Below are positions 27,283 through 36,061 of a stretch of 64,000 bases of DNA, piece by piece. Position 1 is the first letter of the stretch, and every line of letters starts with the position of its first letter. A program made the position numbers and the translations under genes. The stretch comes from CBDDKZ01 sp965230415 (GTDB lineage: Bacteria > Bacteroidota > Bacteroidia > Cytophagales > JAAEPT01): positions 992,001 through 1,056,000 of the forward strand of contig CBDDKZ010000005.1 in the NCBI GenBank assembly GCA_965230415.1. The letters are read 5' to 3'. A model generated the notes under the pieces. That model saw only the letters and a program-made list of their open reading frames with translations, did no database searches and had not been told where the DNA came from.

Positions 27283-27882
27283 TTATAACCACCTTCTTAC
27301 TTTCTTCTTATAATCTAAATAGCTCTGCCCTTGAACACCTTCGAGGTATTCTTCTTCTAACCTTACTTGGGTTTGAATAATGAAGAATGTAACCAATAGC
27401 ACCGTAAAGCTGATAGTATTTGGAGCAATCAGAAATGTACCCAAGTACGTTACAAGTATCCCCAAGAAGATAGGGTTGCGAGAGTAGTTGAATAAACCAT
27501 GACTGATGAGGTCAGTTTTTTCTTCGTAATCAATTCCTATTCGCCATGAGCTTGACATCTGAATTTGAGCAATAGCAGTCCATGTAAATGCCAATAGCAC
27601 TAGCCCAACACCAACAAGTTTGATTTCCTCTATTTCTAAATACTCAATTGGATTTAGGTAAGAGTAATACTTAGAAACAAATGAAAACGGGATGATAGAC
27701 AACCACGTGAGTACAGTCATGATTTTGTATACAAAACCGATATAATCATGGGCATTCTCTGTCTTGCCAAAAACGAATGGGTTAACACCTGTTTGTTTCC
27801 AAACAATTACGGAGCGTAAGACGAATACCAACAACACAAACAACAGTGTAACACTTGGTAGAAATATTTGATAAAAAGTCAT
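27283..27882 (-). CDS. membrane methyltransferase of the isoprenylcysteine/PEMT-like family
   Basis: A 199-residue integral membrane protein with about five segments. The C-terminal half has the family motifs GLFNYSRNPIFLGIL (about 128-142; R-N/H-P) and RLEEEYLEGVQGQSYLDYKKKV (about 170-190, conserved E-E). Members use S-adenosylmethionine for methylation of membrane-associated substrates. Such genes are frequent neighbours of CzcD-type exporters in Bacteroidota and Proteobacteria, for unknown reason. It lies 12 bp after czcB and 14 bp before czcD. Confidence 0.85.
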   Translation of the reverse strand: MTFYQIFLPSVTLLFVLLVFVLRSVIVWKQTGVNPFVFGKTENAHDYIGFVYKIMTVLTWLSIIPFSFVSKYYSYLNPIEYLEIEEIKLVGVGLVLLAFTWTAIAQIQMSSSWRIGIDYEEKTDLISHGLFNYSRNPIFLGILVTYLGTFLIAPNTISFTVLLVTFFIIQTQVRLEEEYLEGVQGQSYLDYKKKVRRWL

Positions 27883-27894
27883 TTTGATATTGAT

Positions 27895-29151
27895 TTAATG
27901 TTCATGTTCTGTTTCTCCTTTACCGATTTCTGCTTGTAGATAATAGGCTGAATTCAGTACAGTTTCGGCATCCTCAGGAAAATCGGATGCGTTTAAGATT
28001 TCTATCCAATCATCTTGTTCTACTCCTGTAACTACCTCCATTTTCAGAAACTTCAATTGATGTTCACCCTGGTCGTGCTCACCTTCATGTGAATGCTCTT
28101 CATCATGTGCATGTTCTGTTTCATGTTTATCCTCTGTTGATTTTATGAAAACGTATTTTTTTCCGTCCTCAACTACAACTGCACTTCGAGGCAAAACAGT
28201 ACGACTAATCGAATCGGATTTAATCTTACCTGTTACATACATTCCTGAGATTAATCTCTCGTCATGGTCATCAAAATCTGCGTGGATGTGTAGACTCTTA
28301 GGATTTTCTTCAAAAGCGGGACTAATAGCGTATATGGTTGCTGTAAATGTTCGATTGCCAAAAGATGGTGATGAAACCTCAATTTGCTGTCCTTCTTTTA
28401 CTTTAAGTATATCCTTTTCATAAATGCGAAAAGCACAGTGCAGGTGTTTGTTGTCTACAACCTGAAATAGCCTTTTATCGGTAGAGACATATTCGCCCAT
28501 GTTGGTTTCTACAAGGCTCACCTTACCTTCAAGTGGACTCTGAATGCTTATATACTCCGAAATCTTCCCATTGATTACTTGGTCAGGGTTTAAACCTAAC
28601 ATTCTTACTTTTGCCTTTAGAGCATCAACTAAGGCTTTAACGCCTTCAAATTCAGATTTAACCTTTTGATAATCTCGTCCTGAACCAACCTTTTCCGAGT
28701 ACAACTTCTCTTGTCTTTTGTACTCATTTTCGATGTAGCTTAATTCAGAGTTTTTACTAATCAAATCTTCTTGAAGCTTGATGATATCAGGATGCTTCAT
28801 GGTCGCTAAAACTTGTCCTTTTTTAACCTTAGAGCCTTCAATCACATTGATTTTTGTAATGACCCCACCCATAAGCACATGTACATCTGCTATATTCTGT
28901 GGAGCAAGTTCAAGCTCACCGTTTGCTTCGATTACTTCAGAAATCTTAATAGTATTAAAACCACCTAAGCGTAAGTTTAAGTTTGTAGCCTGTTTAGAAG
29001 AGATTGACACTTCGTTTTCATCGTGTGATTCTCCTTCATGAGAATGCCCGTGTTCTTCTTCATGGTTGTGCCCATCTTCATGACTTTTCTCTGTACTCCC
29101 ACAAGAGTACAAAAGGAATGTCGCTAGTATGATATATGCAATATTTTTCAT
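27895..29151 (-). CDS. czcB: CzcB-type periplasmic adaptor of the heavy-metal RND pump (lipoprotein)
   Basis: Lipobox LYSC at Cys17, then a His/Glu-rich stretch (about 23-46; repeated H-E-E and H-S-H), a membrane-fusion-protein core with lipoyl halves, an alpha-hairpin (about 105-185) and beta-barrel (about 205-300). A second His-rich stretch lies near residues 345-365. The two His clusters are likely zinc-binding. It joins the inner-membrane pump to the outer-membrane channel and lies 10 bp downstream of the CzcA/C fusion gene. Confidence 0.92.
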   Translation of the reverse strand: MKNIAYIILATFLLYSCGSTEKSHEDGHNHEEEHGHSHEGESHDENEVSISSKQATNLNLRLGGFNTIKISEVIEANGELELAPQNIADVHVLMGGVITKINVIEGSKVKKGQVLATMKHPDIIKLQEDLISKNSELSYIENEYKRQEKLYSEKVGSGRDYQKVKSEFEGVKALVDALKAKVRMLGLNPDQVINGKISEYISIQSPLEGKVSLVETNMGEYVSTDKRLFQVVDNKHLHCAFRIYEKDILKVKEGQQIEVSSPSFGNRTFTATIYAISPAFEENPKSLHIHADFDDHDERLISGMYVTGKIKSDSISRTVLPRSAVVVEDGKKYVFIKSTEDKHETEHAHDEEHSHEGEHDQGEHQLKFLKMEVVTGVEQDDWIEILNASDFPEDAETVLNSAYYLQAEIGKGETEHEH

Positions 29152-29161
29152 TTCTATGTCT

Positions 29162-32100
29162 TTAGTTTCCTGTTAAGGATTCGATGTATACTATGTTTTG
29201 ATTGAACTGATTTAACCGTTCTAAATGCTGAATTTTGATACTGATAGCTTGTTCAATATTTCTCACATAAGCCACATAATCAATTGCTCCGTTTTCGAAG
29301 CTTTTTTCGGCATTACTCATGAGTAAATCTGCCTGATTGAGTCCAATACTTTCGTAATAGCCCAAACTCTGATTAAGCTTTTGATACTCTTGCAGGGCTT
29401 GTTGCATTTGGTGCTGAAGCATGTCATCGAAGTATTCTGTTTGTAATTCTTGGGTCTGTATTTCAAGCTCAGTTGCTTTTACTTTAGCTATATCAGGCTT
29501 AGCCCATAACGGAATAGATATCCCTGCGGTAATACCTGAAAAACGAGTGCTTCCATCAACGTATTGGTCAACACCATTTATGGTTTGAATCCCGATTAAC
29601 GACTGATTGAAGTACCCTACATTGAACTCAGGCAGAGCATTAGATTTATTCACCTTCTTTTCATTCTCCAATATCACAATCTGCTGATGCATATACCTTA
29701 GTGATGGATTATTCGCTAACGAACTGCTATCTGTATTTAGATAAAGCCTTTCCATTTTGCTCGGAATAGAGCTTACAGTTGTATTGAGATAAAGTGAAAG
29801 TTTATCAAGTTGAATTCTAATGTCAGCATCAATTTCATTTAACTGAACACTTAGCTCCATTACCTTGGCTTCTGCTACAGTCTTTTCGAGTAAAGTAGAA
29901 GTCTCTGTCTCGTAACGAATGGTGGTAGCTTTCAGGAAATTTTGATATACAGAATCCTGCTCTAATAACAATTCCTTTTTTGCCATTAGAAACTGTAGTT
30001 GAAACCATGTTTCTTTTACCTGTCGCTTCAACTGATTGGCATTGCTCTCCCATTTCAACTCTGTTCCTTTAATACTCTCCTGTGCATGATTTGCTCTGTG
30101 AGAATAATGAGAAGGGAACTTGAAGTTTTGACTTATACTGAAAGCAAAATCGTTTTCAGCACTGTTGTACTGCCCGTATTGAACCCCGACATCCGTCTTA
30201 CCCAAATCGAAGGATGACTTTTTCATCATTTGCTGTTTGGATATTTCTATCTCACCTGATTTAAGTTGTTTGTTATTACTCAATGCTATTGTAACTGCAT
30301 CATCCACTGTGTTTAAAGTGTCTGACTGAGCATAGCTCTTATTCGGGTGGCAAACTCCTGCAACGACAAGCAAGACCAAAACGGTAAGCGATTTAGAGAT
30401 TCCGTTTGCTGATAGTCGTTTTCTGTTTTCAAGCATTTTGTAAAGCACAGGCAAGACAATTAAGGTTAATAACGATGAGGTAAGAAGACCTCCAATAACA
30501 ACCGTAGCAAGTGGTCGCTGTACTTCTGCACCTGCCGAAGTAGAAATTGCCATTGGCAAAAAACCAAGAATATCTGTAGAAGCCGTTAAGAAAATTGGTC
30601 TAATACGTTCCCTAGTACCTCTTATGATTCTATCTTTTATATCCTCAACTCCCTCTTGTTTGAGTTCATTAAAACTCGAAATCAGTACTAGTCCATTAAG
30701 TACAGCCACACCAAACAAGACGATAAAGCCAATACCCGCAGAGATACTAAACGGCATATCTCTAAACCATAAGGCGAATACTCCACCGATTGCAGAAAGT
30801 GGTATCGACATGTAAATCATCAGCGATTGAGAAAAGGATTTTAATGCAAAAAACAAGAGTATAAAGATGAGAGCTAGTGCAACAGGGACTACCACCATCA
30901 ATCGTTCCTTGGCTTTTTGAAGGTTCTCAAATGCTCCACCGTAACGAATGTAATAGCCTGATGGTAAATCAAGTTTTTGTTCTAACACACTTTGAATCTC
31001 TTTTATTAAAGATTCTACATCTCGACCTCTTACATTGATACCAACATAGATTCTTCGGTTAGTACCTTCTCTTGAAATCTGCATCGGACCTGCTTTGAAA
31101 TCAATCTTTGCTACTTCTCTCAATGGTATTTGAGTACCGTTGGGTAGTGCCACAAATAGGTTCTTTATATCGTTGATGTTACTTCTGTACCCTTCTTCAA
31201 AGCGAACTACGATATCAAATCGTCTTTCTTTCTCGAAAACTATTCCTGCACTTTCACCGCTAAAAGCTGTGCTAATTGTTCTGTTTAGGTCTTCAATGTT
31301 TAATCCATATTGAGCAATTCGTTTGCGGTCATAATGAATTGTCATCTGAGGAAGACCTTTAGTTGCCTCTACTTTTATATCACCAACGCCTTGAATGTTA
31401 GCAATAAGCTTCTCTATTTCATTGGCTTTCTTAGCCAATGTATCAAGGTCATCACCATAGATTTTAATCGCAACATCCTCTCGAACACCCGTAAGCAACT
31501 CGTTGAACCGCATTTCTATGGGTTGGGTAAACTCATAATTAACCCCTACCAAAACAGACACATCCTTCTTCATGGCTTCCACCAATTCCTCTTTCGAAAG
31601 CTCGGTTTGCCATTCGTCTTCAGGCTTAAATATTACGAAGATGTCAGCAATATCCATTGGCATTGGGTCTGTTGGGATTTCAGCTACGCCAATACGACTA
31701 ACAACATGCTCGATTTCAGGATAATTCTTTAACAGAATTGATTCAATCTTGGTAGACGTTTGGGTCATCTCCTCTAACGAACTTCCTGGCTTCAGTAGAG
31801 CATGGAAAGCAATATCTCCTTCATCTAACTGAGGAATAAACTCTCCACCCATTCGAGAAAAAAGAATTCCTGAAGCTATTAGTAAACACAAGGAGGTTGA
31901 AATCACCAAAGTTTTTTTGTTAAGTACCCATTCTAAAATTGGTTCGTACCAATTGGTAAGTTTATTGATGACTTTATCTCCAATACCTTCTTTTAGATTT
32001 ACCTTCTTACTCATGAATAAAGCAGAAGCCATAGGAACATAAGTAAGACAAAGAATCATTGCTCCGATTACGGCAAAGCTAAAGGTTAGAGCCATTGGGG

Positions 32101-33529
32101 TGAACATTTTCCCCTCAACACCTGTAAGAGCTAGAATTGGAAGAAAGACAATTAGAATGATTAACTGACCAAAGAAGGCAGAGTTCATCATCTTACTTGA
32201 TGACTTGTATGAAATCCCATCTAATTCGACTGATGAAAGCTGTTGTTTAGGATTCGCTTTCACACGCTTGTAAATCATAAAAACAACACTTTCTACGATG
32301 ATAACAGCACCATCTACAATAATTCCAAAGTCGATAGCTCCCAAGCTCATTAGGTTAGACCAAACTCCAAAGATGTTCATCATAATAAAGGCAAACAGCA
32401 AGGACAAAGGAATAGTCGATGCTACTATTAAACCTCCTCGAAAATTCCCTAAAAAAATCACAAGAACGAAAATCACAATCAGACCACCTTCGAGTAAGTT
32501 GTTCCTCACTGTGCTAGTGGTTTTGGCTATAAGCTTAGCTCTATCAAGAAATGGTTCAATAGTAACACCTTCAGGAAGTGATTTTTGAATCTCTACTACT
32601 CGTTCCTTTACCCGTTGAATCACCTCATTTGAATTACCGTCTTTTAAGAGCATTACCATACCGCCAACAGCTTCTCCTTTGCCGTCTTTAGTCAGTGCTC
32701 CATAACGAATAGCTTTACCAAATCGAACAGTTGCAACGTCCTTTATGAGAACAGGAATATTGTTTTCCGTTTTAATGACAATATTCTCTAAATCTTCTAA
32801 TGAACGAGCAAGACCTTCTCCACGGATAAAGTTTGCCATTCGGTCTTTGACAATGTAAGCTCCACCTGTGTTTCCATTATTTGTTTCTAAGGCATGAAAA
32901 ATTTCGAGCATCGAAACATTCATGTTTTTCAGGTCTCTCGGGTTGATGGCTACTTCGTATTGCTTGATATTGCCTCCGATACTATTTACCTCAACCACAC
33001 CTTCTAGCATTGCCATTTGTCTTTTGACAATCCAATCTTGTATCTCTCTTAAATCAGATAAGCTGTATTTTGAACGATACTCAGGTGCTACTTCTAAAGT
33101 GTATTGGTAAATCTCTCCAAGCCCTGTGGAAATAGGACTCATAAACGGCTCTCCGAATTTCTCAGGAATTTGAGATTTAATTTCACTCAACTTTTCACCT
33201 ACCAATTGACGAGGTAAATACGTACCAAAATCATCGTTAAACACTACGGTAACCACTGAAAGTCCGAAACGAGAAATAGAACGAATTTCTGTTACTTCGG
33301 GTAAATTAGCCATAGCTAGTTCTACAGGGTACGTAACAAATTGTTCAATATCTTCTGTCCCCAAGTTGGGCGAAACAGTGATAATTTGTACCTGATTATT
33401 TGTGATGTCAGGTACAGCATCAATTGGTACTTGTTTCATGGAGTAAACTCCAATACCAATCCAAGCGACCATCATTATGCTAATGATGAGCTTGTTCTTT
33501 ATAGAAAAAGAAATTATACGATTAATCAT
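29162..33529 (-). CDS. czcA: CzcA-type heavy-metal RND pump fused to a CzcC/TolC-like outer-membrane channel
   Basis: The start at 33529 (MINRIISFSIKNK) is the usual CzcA beginning. Residues about 1-1030 form an RND transporter with 12 membrane segments. The segment-4 motif is DFGIIVDGAVIIVES, the divalent (Zn/Co/Cd) HME signature rather than the copper one. Residues about 1065-1455 form a TolC-family domain (long coiled-coil helices) after an internal hydrophobic stretch (LTVLVLLVVAGVCHPNKSYA) that acts as a membrane or signal segment. The joint is in frame with no hint of a sequencing error. A single polypeptide thus supplies both inner- and outer-membrane components. Confidence 0.93.
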   Translation of the reverse strand: MINRIISFSIKNKLIISIMMVAWIGIGVYSMKQVPIDAVPDITNNQVQIITVSPNLGTEDIEQFVTYPVELAMANLPEVTEIRSISRFGLSVVTVVFNDDFGTYLPRQLVGEKLSEIKSQIPEKFGEPFMSPISTGLGEIYQYTLEVAPEYRSKYSLSDLREIQDWIVKRQMAMLEGVVEVNSIGGNIKQYEVAINPRDLKNMNVSMLEIFHALETNNGNTGGAYIVKDRMANFIRGEGLARSLEDLENIVIKTENNIPVLIKDVATVRFGKAIRYGALTKDGKGEAVGGMVMLLKDGNSNEVIQRVKERVVEIQKSLPEGVTIEPFLDRAKLIAKTTSTVRNNLLEGGLIVIFVLVIFLGNFRGGLIVASTIPLSLLFAFIMMNIFGVWSNLMSLGAIDFGIIVDGAVIIVESVVFMIYKRVKANPKQQLSSVELDGISYKSSSKMMNSAFFGQLIILIVFLPILALTGVEGKMFTPMALTFSFAVIGAMILCLTYVPMASALFMSKKVNLKEGIGDKVINKLTNWYEPILEWVLNKKTLVISTSLCLLIASGILFSRMGGEFIPQLDEGDIAFHALLKPGSSLEEMTQTSTKIESILLKNYPEIEHVVSRIGVAEIPTDPMPMDIADIFVIFKPEDEWQTELSKEELVEAMKKDVSVLVGVNYEFTQPIEMRFNELLTGVREDVAIKIYGDDLDTLAKKANEIEKLIANIQGVGDIKVEATKGLPQMTIHYDRKRIAQYGLNIEDLNRTISTAFSGESAGIVFEKERRFDIVVRFEEGYRSNINDIKNLFVALPNGTQIPLREVAKIDFKAGPMQISREGTNRRIYVGINVRGRDVESLIKEIQSVLEQKLDLPSGYYIRYGGAFENLQKAKERLMVVVPVALALIFILLFFALKSFSQSLMIYMSIPLSAIGGVFALWFRDMPFSISAGIGFIVLFGVAVLNGLVLISSFNELKQEGVEDIKDRIIRGTRERIRPIFLTASTDILGFLPMAISTSAGAEVQRPLATVVIGGLLTSSLLTLIVLPVLYKMLENRKRLSANGISKSLTVLVLLVVAGVCHPNKSYAQSDTLNTVDDAVTIALSNNKQLKSGEIEISKQQMMKKSSFDLGKTDVGVQYGQYNSAENDFAFSISQNFKFPSHYSHRANHAQESIKGTELKWESNANQLKRQVKETWFQLQFLMAKKELLLEQDSVYQNFLKATTIRYETETSTLLEKTVAEAKVMELSVQLNEIDADIRIQLDKLSLYLNTTVSSIPSKMERLYLNTDSSSLANNPSLRYMHQQIVILENEKKVNKSNALPEFNVGYFNQSLIGIQTINGVDQYVDGSTRFSGITAGISIPLWAKPDIAKVKATELEIQTQELQTEYFDDMLQHQMQQALQEYQKLNQSLGYYESIGLNQADLLMSNAEKSFENGAIDYVAYVRNIEQAISIKIQHLERLNQFNQNIVYIESLTGN

Positions 33530-33617
33530 TACGACTAAGATTAAGGACACAGTAAATCTGTGTTTGTACTACATTTTATAAATTGGACAAGACATACTTA
33601 TCCCGCTAAATGTGACC

Positions 33618-33938
33618 TTAACTTATCGGAGGACGGAAAAGAGTGTTGTAATGAGGTGTTGAAGAACGCTCTATGTAAACATTAATATTTTGAGAACTCA
33701 AAACACCTAATGCGTTGGAATGATAAACGGAAACCTTTCCAACTGTTACATTTGTATGACAGCACGAACAACTACAAAAAGGTGTACACGAATCGTCATC
33801 ACAGTCTCCATTGTGGTCGTGATGTTCGGTGACTTCATGCTTTTCTACCCCCGCTTCTTCCTGAGGAATATCAGAACAAGGTACAACCGTTAACAAGGTT
33901 ATATAAACAGAGAATATGATAGATAATACCTTCAACAT
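33618..33938 (-). CDS. small exported His/Cys-rich protein (DUF6660-like)
   Basis: The ATG at 33938 gives MLKVLSIIFSVYITLLTVVPCSD, a signal segment with PCSD at its end as in DUF6660-type proteins that sit beside metal pumps in Bacteroidota. The middle (about 32-65) holds H-E-V-T-E-H-H-D-H and CTPFCSCSCCHTN, a dense group of metal ligands. It is probably a periplasmic metal-binding or sensing peptide. It lies between the Fur-family gene and the CzcA gene, all in the same direction. Confidence 0.7.
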   Translation of the reverse strand: MLKVLSIIFSVYITLLTVVPCSDIPQEEAGVEKHEVTEHHDHNGDCDDDSCTPFCSCSCCHTNVTVGKVSVYHSNALGVLSSQNINVYIERSSTPHYNTLFRPPIS

Positions 33939-33978
33939 TCCTAAGGTATAAAAACATTCGTGCAAACGAGTTGCAAAG

Positions 33979-34380
33979 TTATTTGCAGTTCTCACAAATC
34001 CCCTGAAAAACCATTGATACAGAACTTGGAGTAAAGCTCTTAGGAATATTCACAGAGGGTATATGAGCTTCTGTAAAGCAATAGGTCTCATCACATTTTT
34101 GACAGTGGAAATGAACATGTTGGTCTTGCGGAGCACATTCACACCCTTCTTCACAAGCTGCATATTTCAATTCATTCGTGCCATCTTGAATCGTATGAAT
34201 AATTTTCTTTTCCTCAAAAGTTTTGAGCGTTCTATAAAGTGTTACTTTATCAACTAGCTCCAAACGGTTTTCTAATTCTTTAGCACTTAATGCTGTTGCA
34301 GATTCCATTAATACAGATAGTACGTTAATCCGAACTGCTGTTGGTTTTACATCATTGTCTTTTAGTTTTTGTTCTATCAT
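33979..34380 (-). CDS. Fur-family metal-dependent transcriptional regulator
   Basis: The ATG at 34380 (MIEQKLKDNDVKPTAVR) starts a 133-residue Fur-family protein: N-terminal winged helix (about 1-80) and dimerisation domain with the metal/zinc motifs HVHFHCQKCDETYCF (about 92-106) and GICENC at the end. Its place inside a zinc/cobalt-type operon suggests Zur-like or metal-responsive control of the adjacent genes. The precise metal (Fe, Zn, Mn, peroxide) cannot be read from the sequence. It starts 4 bp after the porin gene. Confidence 0.9.
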   Translation of the reverse strand: MIEQKLKDNDVKPTAVRINVLSVLMESATALSAKELENRLELVDKVTLYRTLKTFEEKKIIHTIQDGTNELKYAACEEGCECAPQDQHVHFHCQKCDETYCFTEAHIPSVNIPKSFTPSSVSMVFQGICENCK

Positions 34381-34384
34381 TACC

Positions 34385-35611
34385 TTAAAAATAGGAAGAA
34401 ATACCAAATTGAATACCGCCTATTTTACTAGGAGGGTTACCCAATATATCAGTTTGGCTCATAAACCTGTAGTTTAATCTAATAACCGTTTGTTCTACAG
34501 GTCGAAAACTGATAGCAGGAACAAACGCTATTATATCTTCACCAATATTAGTATTTGTTTCTTTGAAGACACCTACGTTCCAATCGACATATTCGAGTCG
34601 TAAAGCAAGGTTTACAATACTATTTGAAAAACCTAAGACTCTCTTCTTTAGAATCGGTTGAACAATATCTAAAAAGCCACCATACTGTTTTGCCCCATAT
34701 TGTTGAGTGTAACTTTCAGGAACATCTACGAATACCCAAGACCATTCTCCAATAAAATTAGTATTCCATCTAGGTATAGTGGTGTTAAAATCAATTGCCA
34801 ACACATCTAATCTTCGTTCATCATCTAACACCAATCCATCAACTGTATGGGTGTTGTATATTCCTCCCATGTATGATAAACCAAGCTCCACCATGTCATT
34901 ATACTTTGTTGCTATTTTACCTGTTAGTAAAGGCTCTCCGTTAGAACTTTCATTAAACCGTTCCTTATTTTGTTTGGACGCAGGGAGATAGGTTTTGTTT
35001 TCAGTATTATCAATAATTGAATCATCAAAACCATTGGTTAAATATAACTCGTACCCAACAGCCCATTTTTTGTTGTAATATTTCCCATAAAAACCAAAGC
35101 CAGGATTACTCCATGTGGCAGATAACATTTGAGTAGCCGAAATTGGTCGGTCAACAAATTCCCATTTCGGTCCATCATGATTCTGATTAAATGCTCCGAT
35201 GGGATTCATCACTATACCTCCTCGTAAATTTAACAACGGGTGAAATGAAATATCTAATGCTGCAAACTCAATTGCTACTTCTTCACCACCTTCTTCAAAC
35301 TCTATCTCAGATAAAAATTTAATCCTGCTATGTAATGAAGAAGCTACAAACAATGTCATTCTAGGTACAGCAAAACTATGTCCATCAGTAATTCCATCTT
35401 CTCCCAAATATTGGTATTGAGCTTCTATGTATCCTCCAACAGAGACAGGAGACTTTCCAACTCCTAGAAATGGACGGTTGTAGGTTGCGTCCATATTCAG
35501 CATGTTGAAAGACGTATCTACAGGTATTCTTTTTAAGAATGTACTATCAACCTGACTGAATGCCTGAGTATAGAAAAGGGTAATGATAATTATTAAGAAT
35601 AGATTTTTCAC
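34385..35611 (-). CDS. outer-membrane beta-barrel porin
   Basis: A 408-residue protein with a signal peptide (1-19, ending AFSQ) and an alternating amphipathic pattern with many Tyr, Trp and Asn, ending in FGISSYF, a C-terminal Phe typical of outer-membrane barrels. It resembles phosphate-selective-porin-like proteins of Bacteroidota. Its start overlaps the stop of the Rieske gene by one base. Together with the two upstream redox genes it forms a likely operon; the solute is unknown. Confidence 0.8.
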   Translation of the reverse strand: MKNLFLIIIITLFYTQAFSQVDSTFLKRIPVDTSFNMLNMDATYNRPFLGVGKSPVSVGGYIEAQYQYLGEDGITDGHSFAVPRMTLFVASSLHSRIKFLSEIEFEEGGEEVAIEFAALDISFHPLLNLRGGIVMNPIGAFNQNHDGPKWEFVDRPISATQMLSATWSNPGFGFYGKYYNKKWAVGYELYLTNGFDDSIIDNTENKTYLPASKQNKERFNESSNGEPLLTGKIATKYNDMVELGLSYMGGIYNTHTVDGLVLDDERRLDVLAIDFNTTIPRWNTNFIGEWSWVFVDVPESYTQQYGAKQYGGFLDIVQPILKKRVLGFSNSIVNLALRLEYVDWNVGVFKETNTNIGEDIIAFVPAISFRPVEQTVIRLNYRFMSQTDILGNPPSKIGGIQFGISSYF

Positions 35612-36060
35612 TATGACAATTTTATTTTTAATGATTGATTTTGAACCTCTACTAAAAATGATTTTAATGGACTCATTGCAGGTCCATTTGTTACTATCCC
35701 TTTAGAATTAAATTCACTTCCATGGGCAGGACATTGGAGTCTATCTCCATAAACCTGTAACTCTGCTCCCTGATGAGTGCATTGCATTAGTAAGGCAGTG
35801 TAGTTTTCGGTGTCGTTTTTAAAAACAACAATAGGGAACTTCAAGGCTTGATTCTCAACAATCAGATATCTATAAAACTTCTTCCCATTAGAACCATCTG
35901 ATTCTTTCCTTAGAAAGCTATTTGTGTCAAGGACTAAGTATTCGTTGTCTATGTTTCCGCTAACATATCTTGTTCCTGAACATGACTCCAAAAGAAAACT
36001 ACTGAACATTAATCCAAGACAACCTTTCCCGCATTTAGTGATAAATGATTTTCTGTCCAT
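35611..36060 (-). CDS. Rieske [2Fe-2S] protein, exported
   Basis: I use the ATG at 36060 (MDRKSFITKCGKGC), which avoids overlap with the upstream gene. The N-terminus has the form of a Tat or lipoprotein leader with FLLESCSG. The Rieske cluster motifs CTHQG (about 94) and CPAHGSEF (about 111) are complete, giving two Cys and two His ligands. It probably carries electrons in the periplasm, perhaps with the di-heme protein encoded directly upstream. Confidence 0.9.
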   Translation of the reverse strand: MDRKSFITKCGKGCLGLMFSSFLLESCSGTRYVSGNIDNEYLVLDTNSFLRKESDGSNGKKFYRYLIVENQALKFPIVVFKNDTENYTALLMQCTHQGAELQVYGDRLQCPAHGSEFNSKGIVTNGPAMSPLKSFLVEVQNQSLKIKLS

Positions 36061-36061
36061 G

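Noticed and set aside
33548..33562. CACAG...CTGTG hairpin before the CzcA gene as attenuator or terminator
   Set aside because: Only five pairs and no T run; the region is too short to separate transcripts convincingly.
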